64,000 nucleotides of DNA from Dioscorea cayenensis subsp. rotundata (Eukaryota; Streptophyta; Magnoliopsida; Dioscoreales; Dioscoreaceae): positions 19,250,345 to 19,314,344 of the forward strand of contig NC_052482.1 in the NCBI RefSeq assembly GCF_009730915.1. Direction: 5' to 3'. Numbering within the stretch: the first letter of the stretch is position 1; each line of letters starts with the position of its first letter. The position numbers and the translations under genes are program-made. Shown here piece by piece: positions 49,910 through 62,038 of the stretch. The notes under the pieces were generated by a model. That model was not told where the DNA came from. It worked only from the letters and a program-made list of their open reading frames with translations, and searched no databases.

Positions 49910-50860
49910 TTAGCTGGGTGCTTGGATAAAGTTTTGGGAGCTTTCAATTCCTCTTAAGGTTAAACATTTCATTTGGAGACTACTGAGGAATTGTCTTTCT
50001 TTGCACAAGGATTTTAATTAAACTCAACTGTGTTAATTGTGTTGTTGAACCTGAAAGTTACCTTCATGCTTTTTTTCTTATGTCTTGTAATTTCAACTAT
50101 GTGGAGAAAGTTTGCTGTGAATACTAATAAGATGTTGTCTATGGATTTTAATGGCTGGTTTTGTAATATGGTGAGGGTAATAAATGAGCTTTAGGTAGCT
50201 TGGGTTTGTTTTTGCTTGTGGAGCCTATGAAATTTTAGAAATAAGGTATTATGGGATAATTCAGCATCTATAGTAGAGTGTGAAATTGCTCATGGTCAAA
50301 TATTTGGTTATTAGCTCATGAGAACAATGGTAAGCAAATTTAGGTGTTGATGATCAGGCTTCTCAGATTATGAAATTGCAGCCACTAGCTATAGGTTGGT
50401 TAAAATGTTATGTTGATGGGACTTCATTTCCTCATCAGTGCAAGGTTGGCCTGGGAGCAAGTATAAGAGATAGCAATGATGAGTGTGTAGAAGTATTAAA
50501 AAAAAAAACTTGGAATAAGTTATTTTCATTATGTGAAGTTGAAGCTCTTTCGTTGAATGAGGCTCTAGGTTGGTTAAAGGCTCAGTAGCTATCACTGGTT
50601 TTCATCGAAATGGATACTTTGCATGTTGTCCAAGTTGTTCTCAAGAGTGGAAATTATATTACAACTTTTAGTTCTTTGCTACAAGATTGTAGCAATTCTT
50701 TTCTTTCTACTAATCAATATCAGTTGTAATTGGTAAGGAGACAAGCAAACAGAGTTGCACATACTTTAGCTAGAATATCTTAATTTTATGATTCCATTTC
50801 AGTTTGAGAAGAGCCACCTGATGGCATTGTTGGTGCTCTTCAAACTCATATTTTTTAAAT
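49910..50860 (+). mobile_element. LINE remnant: zinc-binding and RNase H-like region
   Basis: Plus-strand translation shows FWELSIPLKVKHFIWRLLRN (zf-RVT), then GWLKCYVDGTSFPHQCKVGL, EVEALSLNEALGWLKAQ-stop-LSLVFIEMD and RRQANRVAHTLARIS, the pattern of the RNase H-like tail of plant non-LTR elements. Several stops interrupt it. Confidence 0.8.
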
Positions 50861-51051
50861 TATAAATGATATTTAATTTTTTTATAAAAAATAAAAAAAT
50901 TAGTTTTTAAATTAAATATATATATACAGATAATTTCGAGACATGTAAAGTAATGAACATCATTATTGAAGTTTGTTATAAAATCTCCTTCTCTGCTCCC
51001 TTGATGGATAGGTAGTCAACCTTTGATATATATATATATATATATATATAT

Positions 51052-51510
51052 TTAAAAGGTGGATGAACCACTTCCATTAGAATGGGAACAATATGGAAAG
51101 CCTCCTCAAAAAACAATGGAGAAGAAAAGGAAAGAACAACAAACCACTATATGTGGTACTACATCAAAAGAAAGCCAAAAAAAGACCAAATACAGAAACA
51201 AGGCGAGGACGTAGGGCTTCCTCTAAGCCCCCCAAATAAACTCTAACTCGTACCCAGGTCCTGAACCTCCTCGGATGTTGGAACCCCACCAGAGTTCACA
51301 ACATGAGATCCTAAGAACTCCAAACTTCTGTGAATAGTCATGGAGTCAGCCAGCTTCTCTTTGGTGCCTTCTGTAACAGATGAGAACCAGGATAAAAGCA
51401 TATGGTCAACTTTTAGAATAAGAACATGAGTAGGCATGGAATTAGCACTAAAAATGACGATCATTTCTAGTAAGCCATACATTCCACACAATTGATTTTA
51501 TAACTAAGTC
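51052..51510 (-). mobile_element. LINE 3'-end remnant
   Basis: The minus strand has the end of a zinc-binding/tail region (MLLSWFSSVTEGTKEKLADS, RSLEFLG), parallel to NMILSWFPIAADRHQQTLNE and KRSLEFFS in the 29.4-kb LINE. It finishes with the tail GTGGTTCATCCACC just next to a TA run at 51031-51050. Truncated on the right by the oppositely oriented copy. Confidence 0.7.
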
Positions 51511-53790
51511 TCCCATGTTACTTAATGAAGGTCGAACAATCGACCTCCACGAAATCCCAAAGAACGCTCATGGAGAGAGCGGTTTTTGGTCACGATGTGT
51601 AATGATTCTGGAGTCTCAGCAGGAGCAGGATCGTTTTGGTGAAACTAAAGGAGATTCATAAACAAGAAGAGATTTATTGGAGGCAAAGGTCTAGGCTACA
51701 ATGGCTGAAGGAAGGTGATGAAAACACGAAATTTTTCAGATGGTGGCGAACGAGCGTAAAAACCAGAATTTTATTTCCTAGCATTTGACACGATGGTGTT
51801 TCTTTTACGAACTCCTGTGAAATTGGCAAAATTTTCGCTATGCATTTTCAACAACAGTTATGTCTTAATCGGGCTTTAAGGTTTAGGGTAGACTTTCAGA
51901 AGCTTTTGGAGAATAAGCGACAGGTTGACCTCTCTCATCTTGAATAGCCGTTCATGTTTGACTTGGGCGGGGACAAAGCCCGGGGCCGAATGGCTTTTCC
52001 TTACAATTTTTAAGCAATTCTGGGATATAGTGAAGTTGGACCTTATGAGGCTTTTTGAGGATTTTTATTTCAAGAGAGCTAACTTAGAGAGGATCAACTG
52101 GGCTAGTATTGCCCTCATTCCTAAAATTGACACACTCGGAGTTACTAGGGGACTACCGCCCATCAGTTTAATTAATTCCTCTCTGAAAATTCTTTCTAAA
52201 CTGGGCAAGGTTTTGAGTCATCTTGTAAATTTCTGACCAGTCTGCATTTTTGAAAGGAATGCACTTGGATAATATTACCAATGCTGAAGAGTTGATTTTC
52301 AGCATTCATAAGATGGTTGGGTTTGTATTCAGAATATCTTGTTCTTCTCTAAGGCAAATATTCTTGTAAATAGATCTCCAAATGGCTACATTAGCTATCA
52401 TCGAGGGCTGAGAGAAGGAGACCCGTTATCGTCTATGTTGTTTGTCTTAGTTACGGATGTTCTAAGCTCGATGTTCTCGTATGTGCTGAGATCTAAGGTC
52501 TTGGTCGGTGTCCCCCTTGGCTAGTTTGGAACAAAGTGCAACTTGTACTACACTAACAATTTATTAGTTTTGACCACGGGAGGTCTTGAAGACCTCAGGA
52601 TAGTGAAGCTGATTTTGCTTTTGTTTGAAGGCATGTCAGTCCTTGAAACTAACTTTGAAAAAACTTGCCCTTATTCGAGTAATATGAATGCACTACCGGA
52701 GACTAGGGCTGTAAAAACTTTAAACTGTGGAGTTGTTTTACTTCCATTCACCTATCGGGGGGTCCTGATTTTTGGTAGAAGGCCCTTGCTGCAACATTGG
52801 GAGAGCTTAATTTTAAGAGTTAGAAGAAGACTCTTGTCCTGAAAAGTGCAACACCTATCTTTAGGAGGTTGCCTAACCCTTGTGAACTCGGTTTTATTTG
52901 CATTCCCAACTTATTGGATATCCATTTTCAGATTACCAAGTTGGGCATCAAGGAAATCGACCGGATCATGAGAGATTTTCTTTGGTCAGGTCTAGACATT
53001 GACCACTCGGGTTGTTGGCGAGTTTGTTGGAAGAACCTATGTAGGTCACGTGATCAGGGGGGCTGGGGAATCTTGGACATGTATAACTTCAATCAAGCGC
53101 TCTTGGAAAAATGATGGTGGAAATTTTTTATGGAACCCAACTGGTGTTGTGCGAATATTGTCCAATTCAATTATGGCTTGTCTTGCTGGAATTTGTTTCC
53201 TAGGCTTTCGGGTTGGATCTCCTTTTTTTGGAATGGGGTTTGTAGTTGTTTACTGGCAGTTAGAATGTGTATTTTGCACATCATCAACTCGGGGGATGAA
53301 ACTCTTTTTTTGGAAAGATTGTTTGCTCAATGGATCTACACCCATGCACCTGTAGCCAGAGGAATTCAAAGCTATTAGGCAGCAAAATAGCATGGTTTGT
53401 GAACTCTGCCATCTGTTTGAGGAGGGACCGTTCATCGAGAATCTAGATACTTGTCCCTACAGGGATCGTTTATGGGCACATGTCAGGGAGACGGGGGACA
53501 AGAAGTGGTGGATGTTCACGGGGAACGGTGTCTTCTCTGTGAAGTCCTTTTATAATTTTTTAAATGATGGTGGGTTGCGCTGTCCGGTGGTGAGTTCTTC
53601 TGGCGTAACACTTGCCCACAGAAAATCGATCTCTTCAATTGGTTTGTGTGGAAGAATAAAATTCTTTCTGTTGAGAATCTCGGAAAAAGAAAGTGCAACA
53701 AACTCCCGACTGCTACTTGTGTAATGTGTTACTCTGGGATTGAGTCGGTTGATCATCTTTTCCTTCAGTGCCCTTTTGTCAACCTTTGAT
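51511..53790 (+). mobile_element. degenerate L1-like LINE ORF2 (reverse transcriptase to zinc-binding domain)
   Basis: Plus-strand pieces in changing frames line up with plant LINE reverse transcriptase: NWASIALIPKID, LPPISLINSSLKILSK, GLREGDPLSSMLFVLVTDVL, YYTNNLLVLTTGG (the catalytic YADD has become YTNN), DFLWSGLD, GGWGILDMYNFNQALLEKWW and the zf-RVT start FSVKSFYNFLNDGGLR with CVMCYSGIESVDHLFLQC. Many stops and shifts; the RT active site is lost. It stops abruptly where the MO1 second copy begins, with no poly(A), so it is truncated or was itself interrupted. Confidence 0.85.
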
Positions 53791-54869
53791 TTTTAGTTCA
53801 TGCTATATGCATTGCACATTGAATGAGTTTGAGACTTTTGCTTTGTAAAGTGCAGTGAAGGGATGATGGGAGTTAGAACTGTTCATAGGAAGTTCTTGCT
53901 ACAAGTTCTTGCCGACGAGTTGCTACCGGAGACGATAAGGTTCTCTTTGTCAGATGTATATGTAGATGTATATCCCATACCTATATGTATTATATGTATT
54001 CTAGTTGTATATATGTATGTGTATACGTACATGATGGATACTTGTATTGTTTCTGCCTATATGTAAGCCACAATGGTTGTTGTTCAATGATAAGGACAAT
54101 TCATTCCTCCATTCTCTTCTCTTCTATTACTCTTCAATGCTTGTTTCAATTGAAAATGAAACTCTTGATGATTCTTCTCTTCTTTATCTGTTTCATTTGG
54201 ATGATGGAACTGTCATTAGGACGAAGGTGACATTATATAGAAAATTCTATTGTCATTGTTTTGGTGTTTGAAAATTCTATTGGTGTCTGCATTCACAGAG
54301 ATTGATTAGCTGTGATGGTTTACATTCTGTGGTTGTGCAATGGTTGGGACTAACAAAACCAATAGATTCTGGTCGATCGGCCATTTACGGACTATCTTTC
54401 CTGAAGGCCATGGTTTTCCAATTGTAACTCAACTTTTCATTGGAAATGGCAGAAGAAGTGCATTTTTCCCTCTTAATGATAAAGAGATCTAGTGGTTCAT
54501 CACTATCAACTGTGTCATTCAAAGTATGTAAATAAACTTGTTTGTTTAAGTTCTATGTGTATCTGTATGTGCTTCTGCTTATCTAACACTCTATATGTTT
54601 GAATATCTGCAACAGAACAAGACATTGCAAGAGACTTTGAGATTATAAAACAAGGAAATCATGTATGACTTGGCTAAGGATTTTTCTGTAGGCTATCTCA
54701 AGGTTATTAATAATTCAGATATATTGACATTGATTAATGTTTCGTGTTACTGTCGCCTATGATGCATTCCATCCAATGGCACCAGATCTTTGCCAAGGCG
54801 GGTGTGCGGCACTTGAGGATCCAGTTGTGCTTGTTAGGAGCAACGTGAACATGCAGACAATGTGGCTAA

Positions 54870-55124
54870 GGTAGCGTTTGGTTGGATGTAATTTAAACGC
54901 GATGGATTTCAATTACAATGAATCGAAAAATACTTTTGACTTTTCAAAAATACAGATCGTATCGAAATCTTGTGTTTGGTTGGATGTAACTGGAATTACT
55001 GTATTATAAGATTTTATGTTTGTTTGGAAGGATTTGTAAATCTGAATTAGAAAACATGTGTATAAGTGTATGGATATGTCTGCGTATATGCATATATGCA
55101 TATATATACATATATGTATATGAG

Positions 55125-55167
<43 letters not shown>

Positions 55168-55673
55168 GTATATATTTGTGTATATATACATATATATTTA
55201 TATATATACGTATATATGTGTATTTATATATGTAAACATACTATATATAGGTATATTTAGGGAATATATATACATACATGTATGTATATATAAATATATA
55301 TATGTATATGTATGTGCATACATATATGTGTATGTGTATATGTATAGATTTATGTATATATATATGTATATGTATGTGTATACATATACGTATAGGTGTA
55401 TATATGTATATGTGTATGTGTATATGTATATATTTATGTATATATGTATGTGTATATGTATATGTGTATATATGTATATGTATAGATTTATGTATATATA
55501 TATATGTATATATACATATGCATATATACTAGTTTTGAACTCCCGGGATTTGGATTTACGGTCATTTTGACTGTAAACCAAAATCCCTCAATGATGGTAT
55601 TTCAAAAGCACATGAAAAATGAAATACATCAAAACAAACACCGGATTTTAAAAAGGTAAGGACAAACACTACC
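54870..55673. mobile_element. PIF/Harbinger (Tourist)-like MITE carrying a large microsatellite
   Basis: The left end GGTAGCGTTTG and the right end CAAACACTACC are inverted repeats (one mismatch). TAA stands directly outside both ends, the 3-bp TWA target duplication of PIF/Harbinger elements. Removing the element and one TAA rejoins the host frame as GTGGCTAAAGGAATTAGG. The interior has subterminal motifs (TGTTTGGTTGGATGTAA at both 54876 and 54974) and about 450 bases of TATA/TATG repeat. No transposase. Confidence 0.8.
55095..55530. repeat. long TATA/TATG microsatellite array
   Basis: Complex array of ATATATGT, GTATATAT and TA units inside the MITE. Open frames through it (IYIYIYVY-type) are compositional artefacts. 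Confidence 0.9.
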
Positions 55674-56046
55674 TAAAGGAATTAGGCAATTTGTAATAGA
55701 AAGGCGCGTGTGGCTAGCTTGATTTAAAATCTTATGTTGCTGGCTTCATACAGCAGGATTGCTCTTCGGTTGGGTTTTCTGCCGAAGTTCTTCATAGACA
55801 TCATCTTTTACAGGTTTGTTTATTCTAGAATGTTTGGATGTCATGAAATTTGATTGTGGAGTTTTACCAATTGTGAAGAATGAGTAAACATTGCAATTTT
55901 ACTATAAGTAAAATTCAGTTTGGAATTGTTATAATTTGTGGAGTAAATTAAACGGTTTCAGGGAGGCTTTAAACTTGGTCTACCATGACAAATGCTATAT
56001 TTGCAGCAATTGGCTGCAATTGAGTGAATAGTGGAGAAATCTTGCC

Positions 56047-56273
56047 AAGAAAAATGGAATTTGATTTTGAAACTTGAGTCAATTGTTTACACAAATAATA
56101 TTAATGCTGGTCATTGACTAATTAAATTCAATCAAAGTTTTGGAACCAGAGTTTGCATCTCAAAGAAAAATGGAACTTTGACTTTGAAACTTGAGTCAAT
56201 TGTTCACACAAATAATAGTAATGATGGTCATTGACTGATTAAATTTGATGAGTTTTGGAACCAGAGTTTGCAT
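56047..56273. repeat. tandem duplication, about 112-bp unit
   Basis: 56047-56158 and 56163-56273 both read AAGAAAAATGGAA..TTGA.TTTGAAACTTGAGTCAATTGTT.ACACAAATAATA and end GGAACCAGAGTTTGCAT. It lies just beyond the 3' end of the receptor kinase. Confidence 0.9.
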
Positions 56274-56413
56274 CATCCTATTTAGATAAACAACAGAAAT
56301 TGCACACTTATCTTGGATCAATTTTAGGATACAGAGCTATGTATCTATATAAATATTTACAATATGACAATCAAAATTTCAAGGACTGATTAATAAGTAA
56401 TTAAACTGGACCC

Positions 56414-59400
56414 TCACTGCTGTAAACCTGCAAGTTTGTTAATGGTGATTGCTCTCAATGGCTCAGGAAGGTAAGCTTGTGTGCGTGCTGATATCTCTTG
56501 AGCTACAAAACGCATCTGCGGCCGCAATGCAGGATCGACTTGAGTACAAGTTAGAGCAATCTTCACGATGAACACAACTTCTTCGGCTAATTGACCTGTT
56601 GGTGGCACCAGTCTCTGGTCTAATACATCCTTCAGTAATATATCATTTCCTCCAGTTGATGACATTGATGATACTGATGATAGTAGCTCTCCCGGATGTT
56701 TCCCCATCAAAACCTCCAATGCCACGACACCGAAACTATAAACATCACACTTATCGGTCACCTTCATCGTGTACGCAAGCTCTGCAAAGATCACACACAT
56801 TGAAGTATTACAATTTTCACAGTATCAAATTATAGTGGATGATAAGAATGAAGAGAGATTGAATACCTGGAGCAATGTAACCATAGGAGCCAGCAACAGC
56901 AGTCCAATTGGATGCATCAGGCAGTAGTAACTTTGCCGTACCGAAATCAGCAACACGAGGCTCGAAATCGCTCTCCAACAAGATATTGTTTATCGATATG
57001 TCTCGATGAACTATCGCCGGAGAACAATCATGGTGCAAGTAAGCTAAAGCATGAGCCACTCCTTGAATCACCTTCACCCTCATTGCCCAATCAAACTTCT
57101 TCCCTCCTTCGTCACCGTATAACACTTTCCCTAAGCTCCCTCTTGAGACATATTCATACACCAAGTACATCACTCCATTCCTTGAGCAAAATCCATGTAG
57201 CTTAACGATATTGCGGTGTCGTACCTCTGTCAGCATCTGGATCTCATTCAAGAAACTCTTTTTATTTATCTCAGGAATGTCACCATCGTTGGACAAGTTT
57301 AGCCGTTTTACTGCAACTACTTGGCCGGTTGAAAGCTCAGCCTTGTAGACAATCCCGAACCCGCCTTTTCCAATGCAGAACACTTGGTTGAAGTTATCAG
57401 TTGCGTTGATGATGTCATAGAATGTGAACTTGCCCTCTCTCTCCCATATCAAGGATTGAGATGCCTCAATGGAAGAGCTTTCAGTTTCAGTAGCTTGTCT
57501 TTTTCTGTCTCCGTGATACGATAATTATCGTTACAAGAGTGGCTACTAAAACCAATAGACCGACGACAACCGGGATAACAATAGCGATAATAAGAACAGT
57601 GTGATTATTATGAGAACCATGACCTGAAGAACTTGATCCACAAGAGAGCAAACCAGTGGCATTGCCACACAAACCTGAGTTCCCTCCATAGGATCCAATC
57701 TGGAATGCATTTCCCAGTAGGAATGGCACCTGTTAAATTGTTATATGAGAAATCAACAATATCCAAGCTTGACATGCTTGCCAATGACTCGGGGATCTGA
57801 CCAGAGAGCTGGTTGTGAGACACATTGAGCATGCTGCAAACTTTGTGAGCTTTGCTAAATTGGAAGGAATTGAACCAGAAAGTTCATTACTGCTTAAATC
57901 CAATAAAATTTGCAAATAAACCAAGTTACCAAGCTGATACGGTATGGTTCCAGACAGCTCATTTCTGCTCAAATCCAACAGTAACAAGTTTTTTAGATCA
58001 CCCAGCTCTTTCGGTATGTCACCGGAGACTCTGTTTCCGGACAAAGTGAGACGAGTGAGTTTTCCCAAGCCACCGATTTGAGAAGGTATCTCGCCTGACA
58101 AACTATTGTTTTTAAGGTTGAGAATGCCTAACAAAGTCAAAGTTTCCCAATTCAGATGGTATCTCCCCTGACAGCAAATTTGAAGCTAAGCTCAGTTCTT
58201 CCAGTTTTGTCAAGTTACCAAATTGTTTTGGAATGCCACCTGATATGCTGTTGCCATCAAGACGCAAGAGTTGCAAGCTAGTGCATTGTCCCCAGTCTGT
58301 CGATAGAGTTCCGGTCAGACTACTTCCACTGATGTCCAAGTAGATGAGCTCTGGATGCACACCAAATGCCTCCGATATGTCTCCGGTGAAATGGTTGCCC
58401 TCTAGCCGTACCCGGGTCAATCCAGTACAGTTGCGCAAGCAAGAAGGCAATTGACCGGAGAAGTTGTTGGTGTTCACTGTTAGGAATTGAAGTTTGAAGC
58501 CATTGCACAAAGGGACTCTGGCAACTCACCAGAGAAACTATTGTTTGAGAAACTGACATTATTTAGCAAGCCATTCTGCCCAAGACCAGAAGCAATTTTA
58601 CCAGTGAACTTGTTTGTGAATACAGACAAGTAATACAAGTTCTTCAGCTGAGAAATGCTGCTTGGTAACTCCCCTTGTAACTGGTTGGTGTTGATGTCTA
58701 ACACACCCAATGAAGTCATGTTGCCAATCTCTGGTGGCACTGAGCCACTGAGTTTGTTTTGAAATAGAGCCAAACTTAATAGATTTTTCAAGTTACCTAT
58801 AGTAGAAGGTATTGGCCCAGAGAAGGAGTTTGCTGATAAGTCTAATTGTAATAGACTGACCAAGTTGCCAATCTCTGGTGGGATTGGGCCGGAGAAGTTG
58901 TTGGAGAAGAGGTAGAGTATGTTGAGCTTGGTTAGCAATCCAATCTCCGGTGGTATTTTCCCGGAGAAATGAATTATTCTGAATCTGAAAGGATATAAGC
59001 TCAGGCCAGTTCTTGAACAAGTCTGATGAGAGCTCACCCGGAGAGCGAATTGTTCGATATGCCAAACTCCCTCATTTTTGGTCAGATTTGCAAAGGATGG
59101 AGGGAAAATTACCAGTGAGTTCATTTTTAGACAGCTCAAAAGTAGTTGAGATTGGTGCATTGGCCAAGCTCTGAAGGAATTGTTGAATTCAAGCCAAGAT
59201 ATTTAATGTCAATGTGCTCTAGCAATTTCAATTGACCTAGAGAAAGCAGGGATTGATCCTCCTAATGAGTTGTTATAAAGTTCAAGAATTTGAAGTGTGG
59301 ATATGGATCCAAGGATCGGCGGTATGCCTCCGGTGAGCAAGTTTGCCCCGAGACGAAGAGCTCGGAGTTTTAACTTTTGCCAGTGACACCGGAATCAACC

Positions 59401-60160
59401 CTTGGAATGAGTTTGAGGAGAGGTTGAGGTACTGAAGATTAACCAAACTTGTTGCCAAGTTATCAGGTATAGGTCCAGAGAAATTGTTTTGTGATAGATC
59501 AATGAATGTTAGATTAGTACAATTGAGGATGAAGGATGGGAATTCTAATGTGAAGCTGTTTAAGAAGAGTGAAAGATAAGTCAATGAAGGCATGGCTTTG
59601 AACTTGGAGAAATCTGGAGTTTCTAAGTAATTGGAGCTGAGATCAAAGTGTTGTACCTTTGGGAGATAGCTAAGCTGATATGGTAATTCTCCGATCATGT
59701 TGTTGTTATAAAGACGGAGATCGACAAGGTTCGTGAGCTGACCGATCTCCTGTGGCACTGTTCCATTGAAACTATTGCTGCTTAGATCCAATGAAGTGAG
59801 CTTGGAACTAGCAGAGATGTTTCCAGGGATTGAACCGGTGAGCACGCTGTTGCTGATGTTGAGTTTAGTGATATTTGATAGAGAGGAGAAGTCTAACTCA
59901 TCCAGATTGCCATTGAGGTTGCAGTTGGGCAAGTTGAGCTCAACAATGCTGCCGGCCAAGTTGCAGGTGACACCAAACCATTGGCAATGGTTTGTGGAGT
60001 TTGTTAGATTCCATGAATTCAGAGAATCAGGATTGTTCAAGCTAGACTTCCAGTTCAGCAAAGCTTCTGCTTCTGTTTTTGCATGGCATTTCAAGGACAA
60101 GGATGAGATGAATATAAATATGAAGATGAAGAGTTGGATTTGGAATTGGATTGAGGTCAT
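56414..60160 (-). CDS. LRR receptor-like kinase, MIK2-like (about twelve frame breaks)
   Basis: Exons 56867-60160 and 56414-56781 (minus), about 1215 aa after correction. It resembles MDIS1-INTERACTING RECEPTOR LIKE KINASE 2 / At1g35710-type kinases of the plasma membrane. Seen in order: signal peptide ([20 protein letters not shown]), LRRNT ([16 protein letters not shown]), twenty or more plant LRRs (LxxLxLxxNxLSGxIPxxI), a transmembrane helix ([20 protein letters not shown]), then the kinase: [32 protein letters not shown] (RD type), DFGTAK, IAPELAYT across the intron, and [13 protein letters not shown]. Frame breaks (plus coordinates): 59368-59371, 59243-59245, 59138-59141, 59105-59108, 59075-59079, 59037-59039, 58967-58969, about 58503-58508, 58139-58141, about 57833-57842, 57710-57712, 57500-57504. 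Ten are single extra bases in homopolymers; two are net +2 (or -1). All conserved kinase residues are present. Confidence 0.85.
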
Positions 60161-60803
60161 GTTTGGATGGTTGGAGATGAAGGGGATGGATCATGGAATG
60201 GAGGTGGATGCAAATTGATCCATTTGTTTATACAGAAATAAAAGGAAAAATTTGTCACAGAAGTGGAACTTTTAGTCAATGGAATGGTGTGAATGTATGC
60301 TAATGATTCTCATTGGTTTGTAGTTGGACATGGACGGAAGAAGCTTCCTTTAAATTGTGTGGATTGACTGATTCAATTCTGAGTGGAATACAGTGTTTTT
60401 TTTAAATATTTATTTTTATTTTTATTTTTATTTTTATTTTAAAACAACAGCAAACTATGGATTAAACACTCTATCTGTTTTGGTTTTGGTTTTGTGGTCG
60501 TTTTAGACTTTGGTGACATGTGTCACTGTTGGCGCTGTTTGTTGTCACCTTGGCATGTAATTGCTTAAACTTTCTAATAAACGGGTTTATCCACTTTGTC
60601 AAAAAAACTCTATTTACCATAATTGATATAGACATATGATAGTGCTATTAACTCTTTACGTGGAATATTGAGGATTCAGCTACTTTCTAAATTATGATAT
60701 TTTCTAAATCATGATATGGTGAAAAATTTAAAGACAGAGTGTACATGTGACTTGTCCACATTATCCAAAAACTCTACTTCTTGTACTTGTCGTTAGATGA
60801 CAA

Positions 60804-60848
<45 letters not shown>

Positions 60849-61526
60849 AAATTAAGGACAAGTCCAAAGAGGATTTTTACCATATGAAGTTGAATAAGAT
60901 TAAAATACCATCTTGTTATTGGGCAGTGAAAATAAATAAATTACCAATTTTTCTTATTTTACAGATGGTTAGTAAAATAATTTTAAAAATTTATAAAATA
61001 AATTCACAAAAATATTCATAAAATTAATTTTAAACTACATACAAATTATATAAAAAATTTATAAATCATACATAAATTCTTATTTTATTTTTATAATATT
61101 TTTTTTCTCTATTTTACTTTATTGTCAGTATTGAATAAAATTTTTGAATGAAATCGTGTATTTTCCATTATGATAGTTTTTTTAATCAGTAAAATATGCT
61201 TGCCAAATTTATTAAAAAAACATTAAAAATTTTGATTATTTTAATCATCTTTGTATTTGAAAAATGATAATTTTTTATAATATTAGTTGAGGTGGATAGT
61301 TTATCTATATTATTAGAAAATTATTTTTTTACTACTCATTTTATTAAAAAAAATATTATTTTTTACTCCATCTGAATACACTAAAAAATAATTTAGACTT
61401 TCACCAATATGTTATATTTCTTTTGAGATTATATATACATTGGAATCAGAACTATAGCGGATTTTTTTTTTTTGGCCCTTTTTTGGTTTCAAATGAGTAT
61501 TTAAGTTATATATATATATATATTTT
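60161..61526. other. receptor-kinase upstream region and AT-rich intergenic DNA
   Basis: Promoter side of the LRR kinase. A TTTTTA run is at 60406-60440 and (ATT)n at 60808-60846. Near 60580 the phrase GGTTTATCCACTTTGTC resembles the LINE tail. No gene. Confidence 0.5.
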
Positions 61527-61600
61527 TTGAATAAAGTGGATAAATCACTAATTTATAAAAAAAAAATACAGAAAAATACAAGGTACAATAGTAGCAGCGA
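61527..61600 (-). mobile_element. solo LINE 3' tail
   Basis: TTTGAATAAAGTGGATAAATCACTAATTTATAAAA followed by A-rich ATACAGAAAAATACAAGG matches (on the plus strand) the left end of the 29.4-kb and 62.5-kb LINEs. No coding part is left. Confidence 0.5.
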
Positions 61601-62000
61601 GATAAGTTTTATATTTTAATTTTATTTGATTATTATATTGCTTGTTGTTCTATGAAGGTTAATTTTCCAACTAATGCTTTGACCTCTCGGCATCATCTTC
61701 AAATCTAGTGTACCCTGTAAAGTTATATTAAATTGCAAGTCGTTTGCTAGATCCAACCAAAGCCATGATTTTCAGTGCCAGTCCCTTTCACCTTTAATGA
61801 ACCTTTATCTCACCATTCTAGTCTCTAATAGTTTTTTTATAATAATTTTTTTAATAATTATCTATAAGGAAGTGCATAAATCAAAATAATTTATTAAATC
61901 ATACATCATGTTCTGCCAACTTTTGGTACACCGAAAACAGAAAAAGTAATGAAAAATAAAAGATATAAAATTAGTTTTAAAAAAATGATATAAAAAAGTG

Positions 62001-62038
<38 letters not shown>

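Larger units (their letters stand above)
53856..55887 (+). pseudogene. second MO1-like monooxygenase copy, broken and split by a MITE
   Basis: Pieces follow MO1 from its third exon onward: acceptor TGCAG at 53851-53855 then GVRTVHRKFLLQVLADELLP; IENETLDDSSLLYLFHLDDG with TVIRTK (about 54145-54226); SCDGLHSVVVQWLGL (54305 on); fragments of GDAFHPM/DLGQGG near 54764-54800; DNVAKGIRQFVIERR, interrupted at 54870-55673; and the end FDCGVLPIVKNE with TAA at 55885-55887. Exons 1 and 2 are missing, replaced by LINE debris. A TATG-rich 190-bp insert splits the third exon, and several in-frame stops are present. It is a tandem duplicate of the gene at 46311 that has decayed. Confidence 0.8.

Noticed and set aside
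55020-55581. Long open frames on both strands rich in Tyr, Ile, Met, Val
   Set aside because: They translate the TATA/TATG array inside the MITE; open on both strands because TA-repeats lack stops in some frames.
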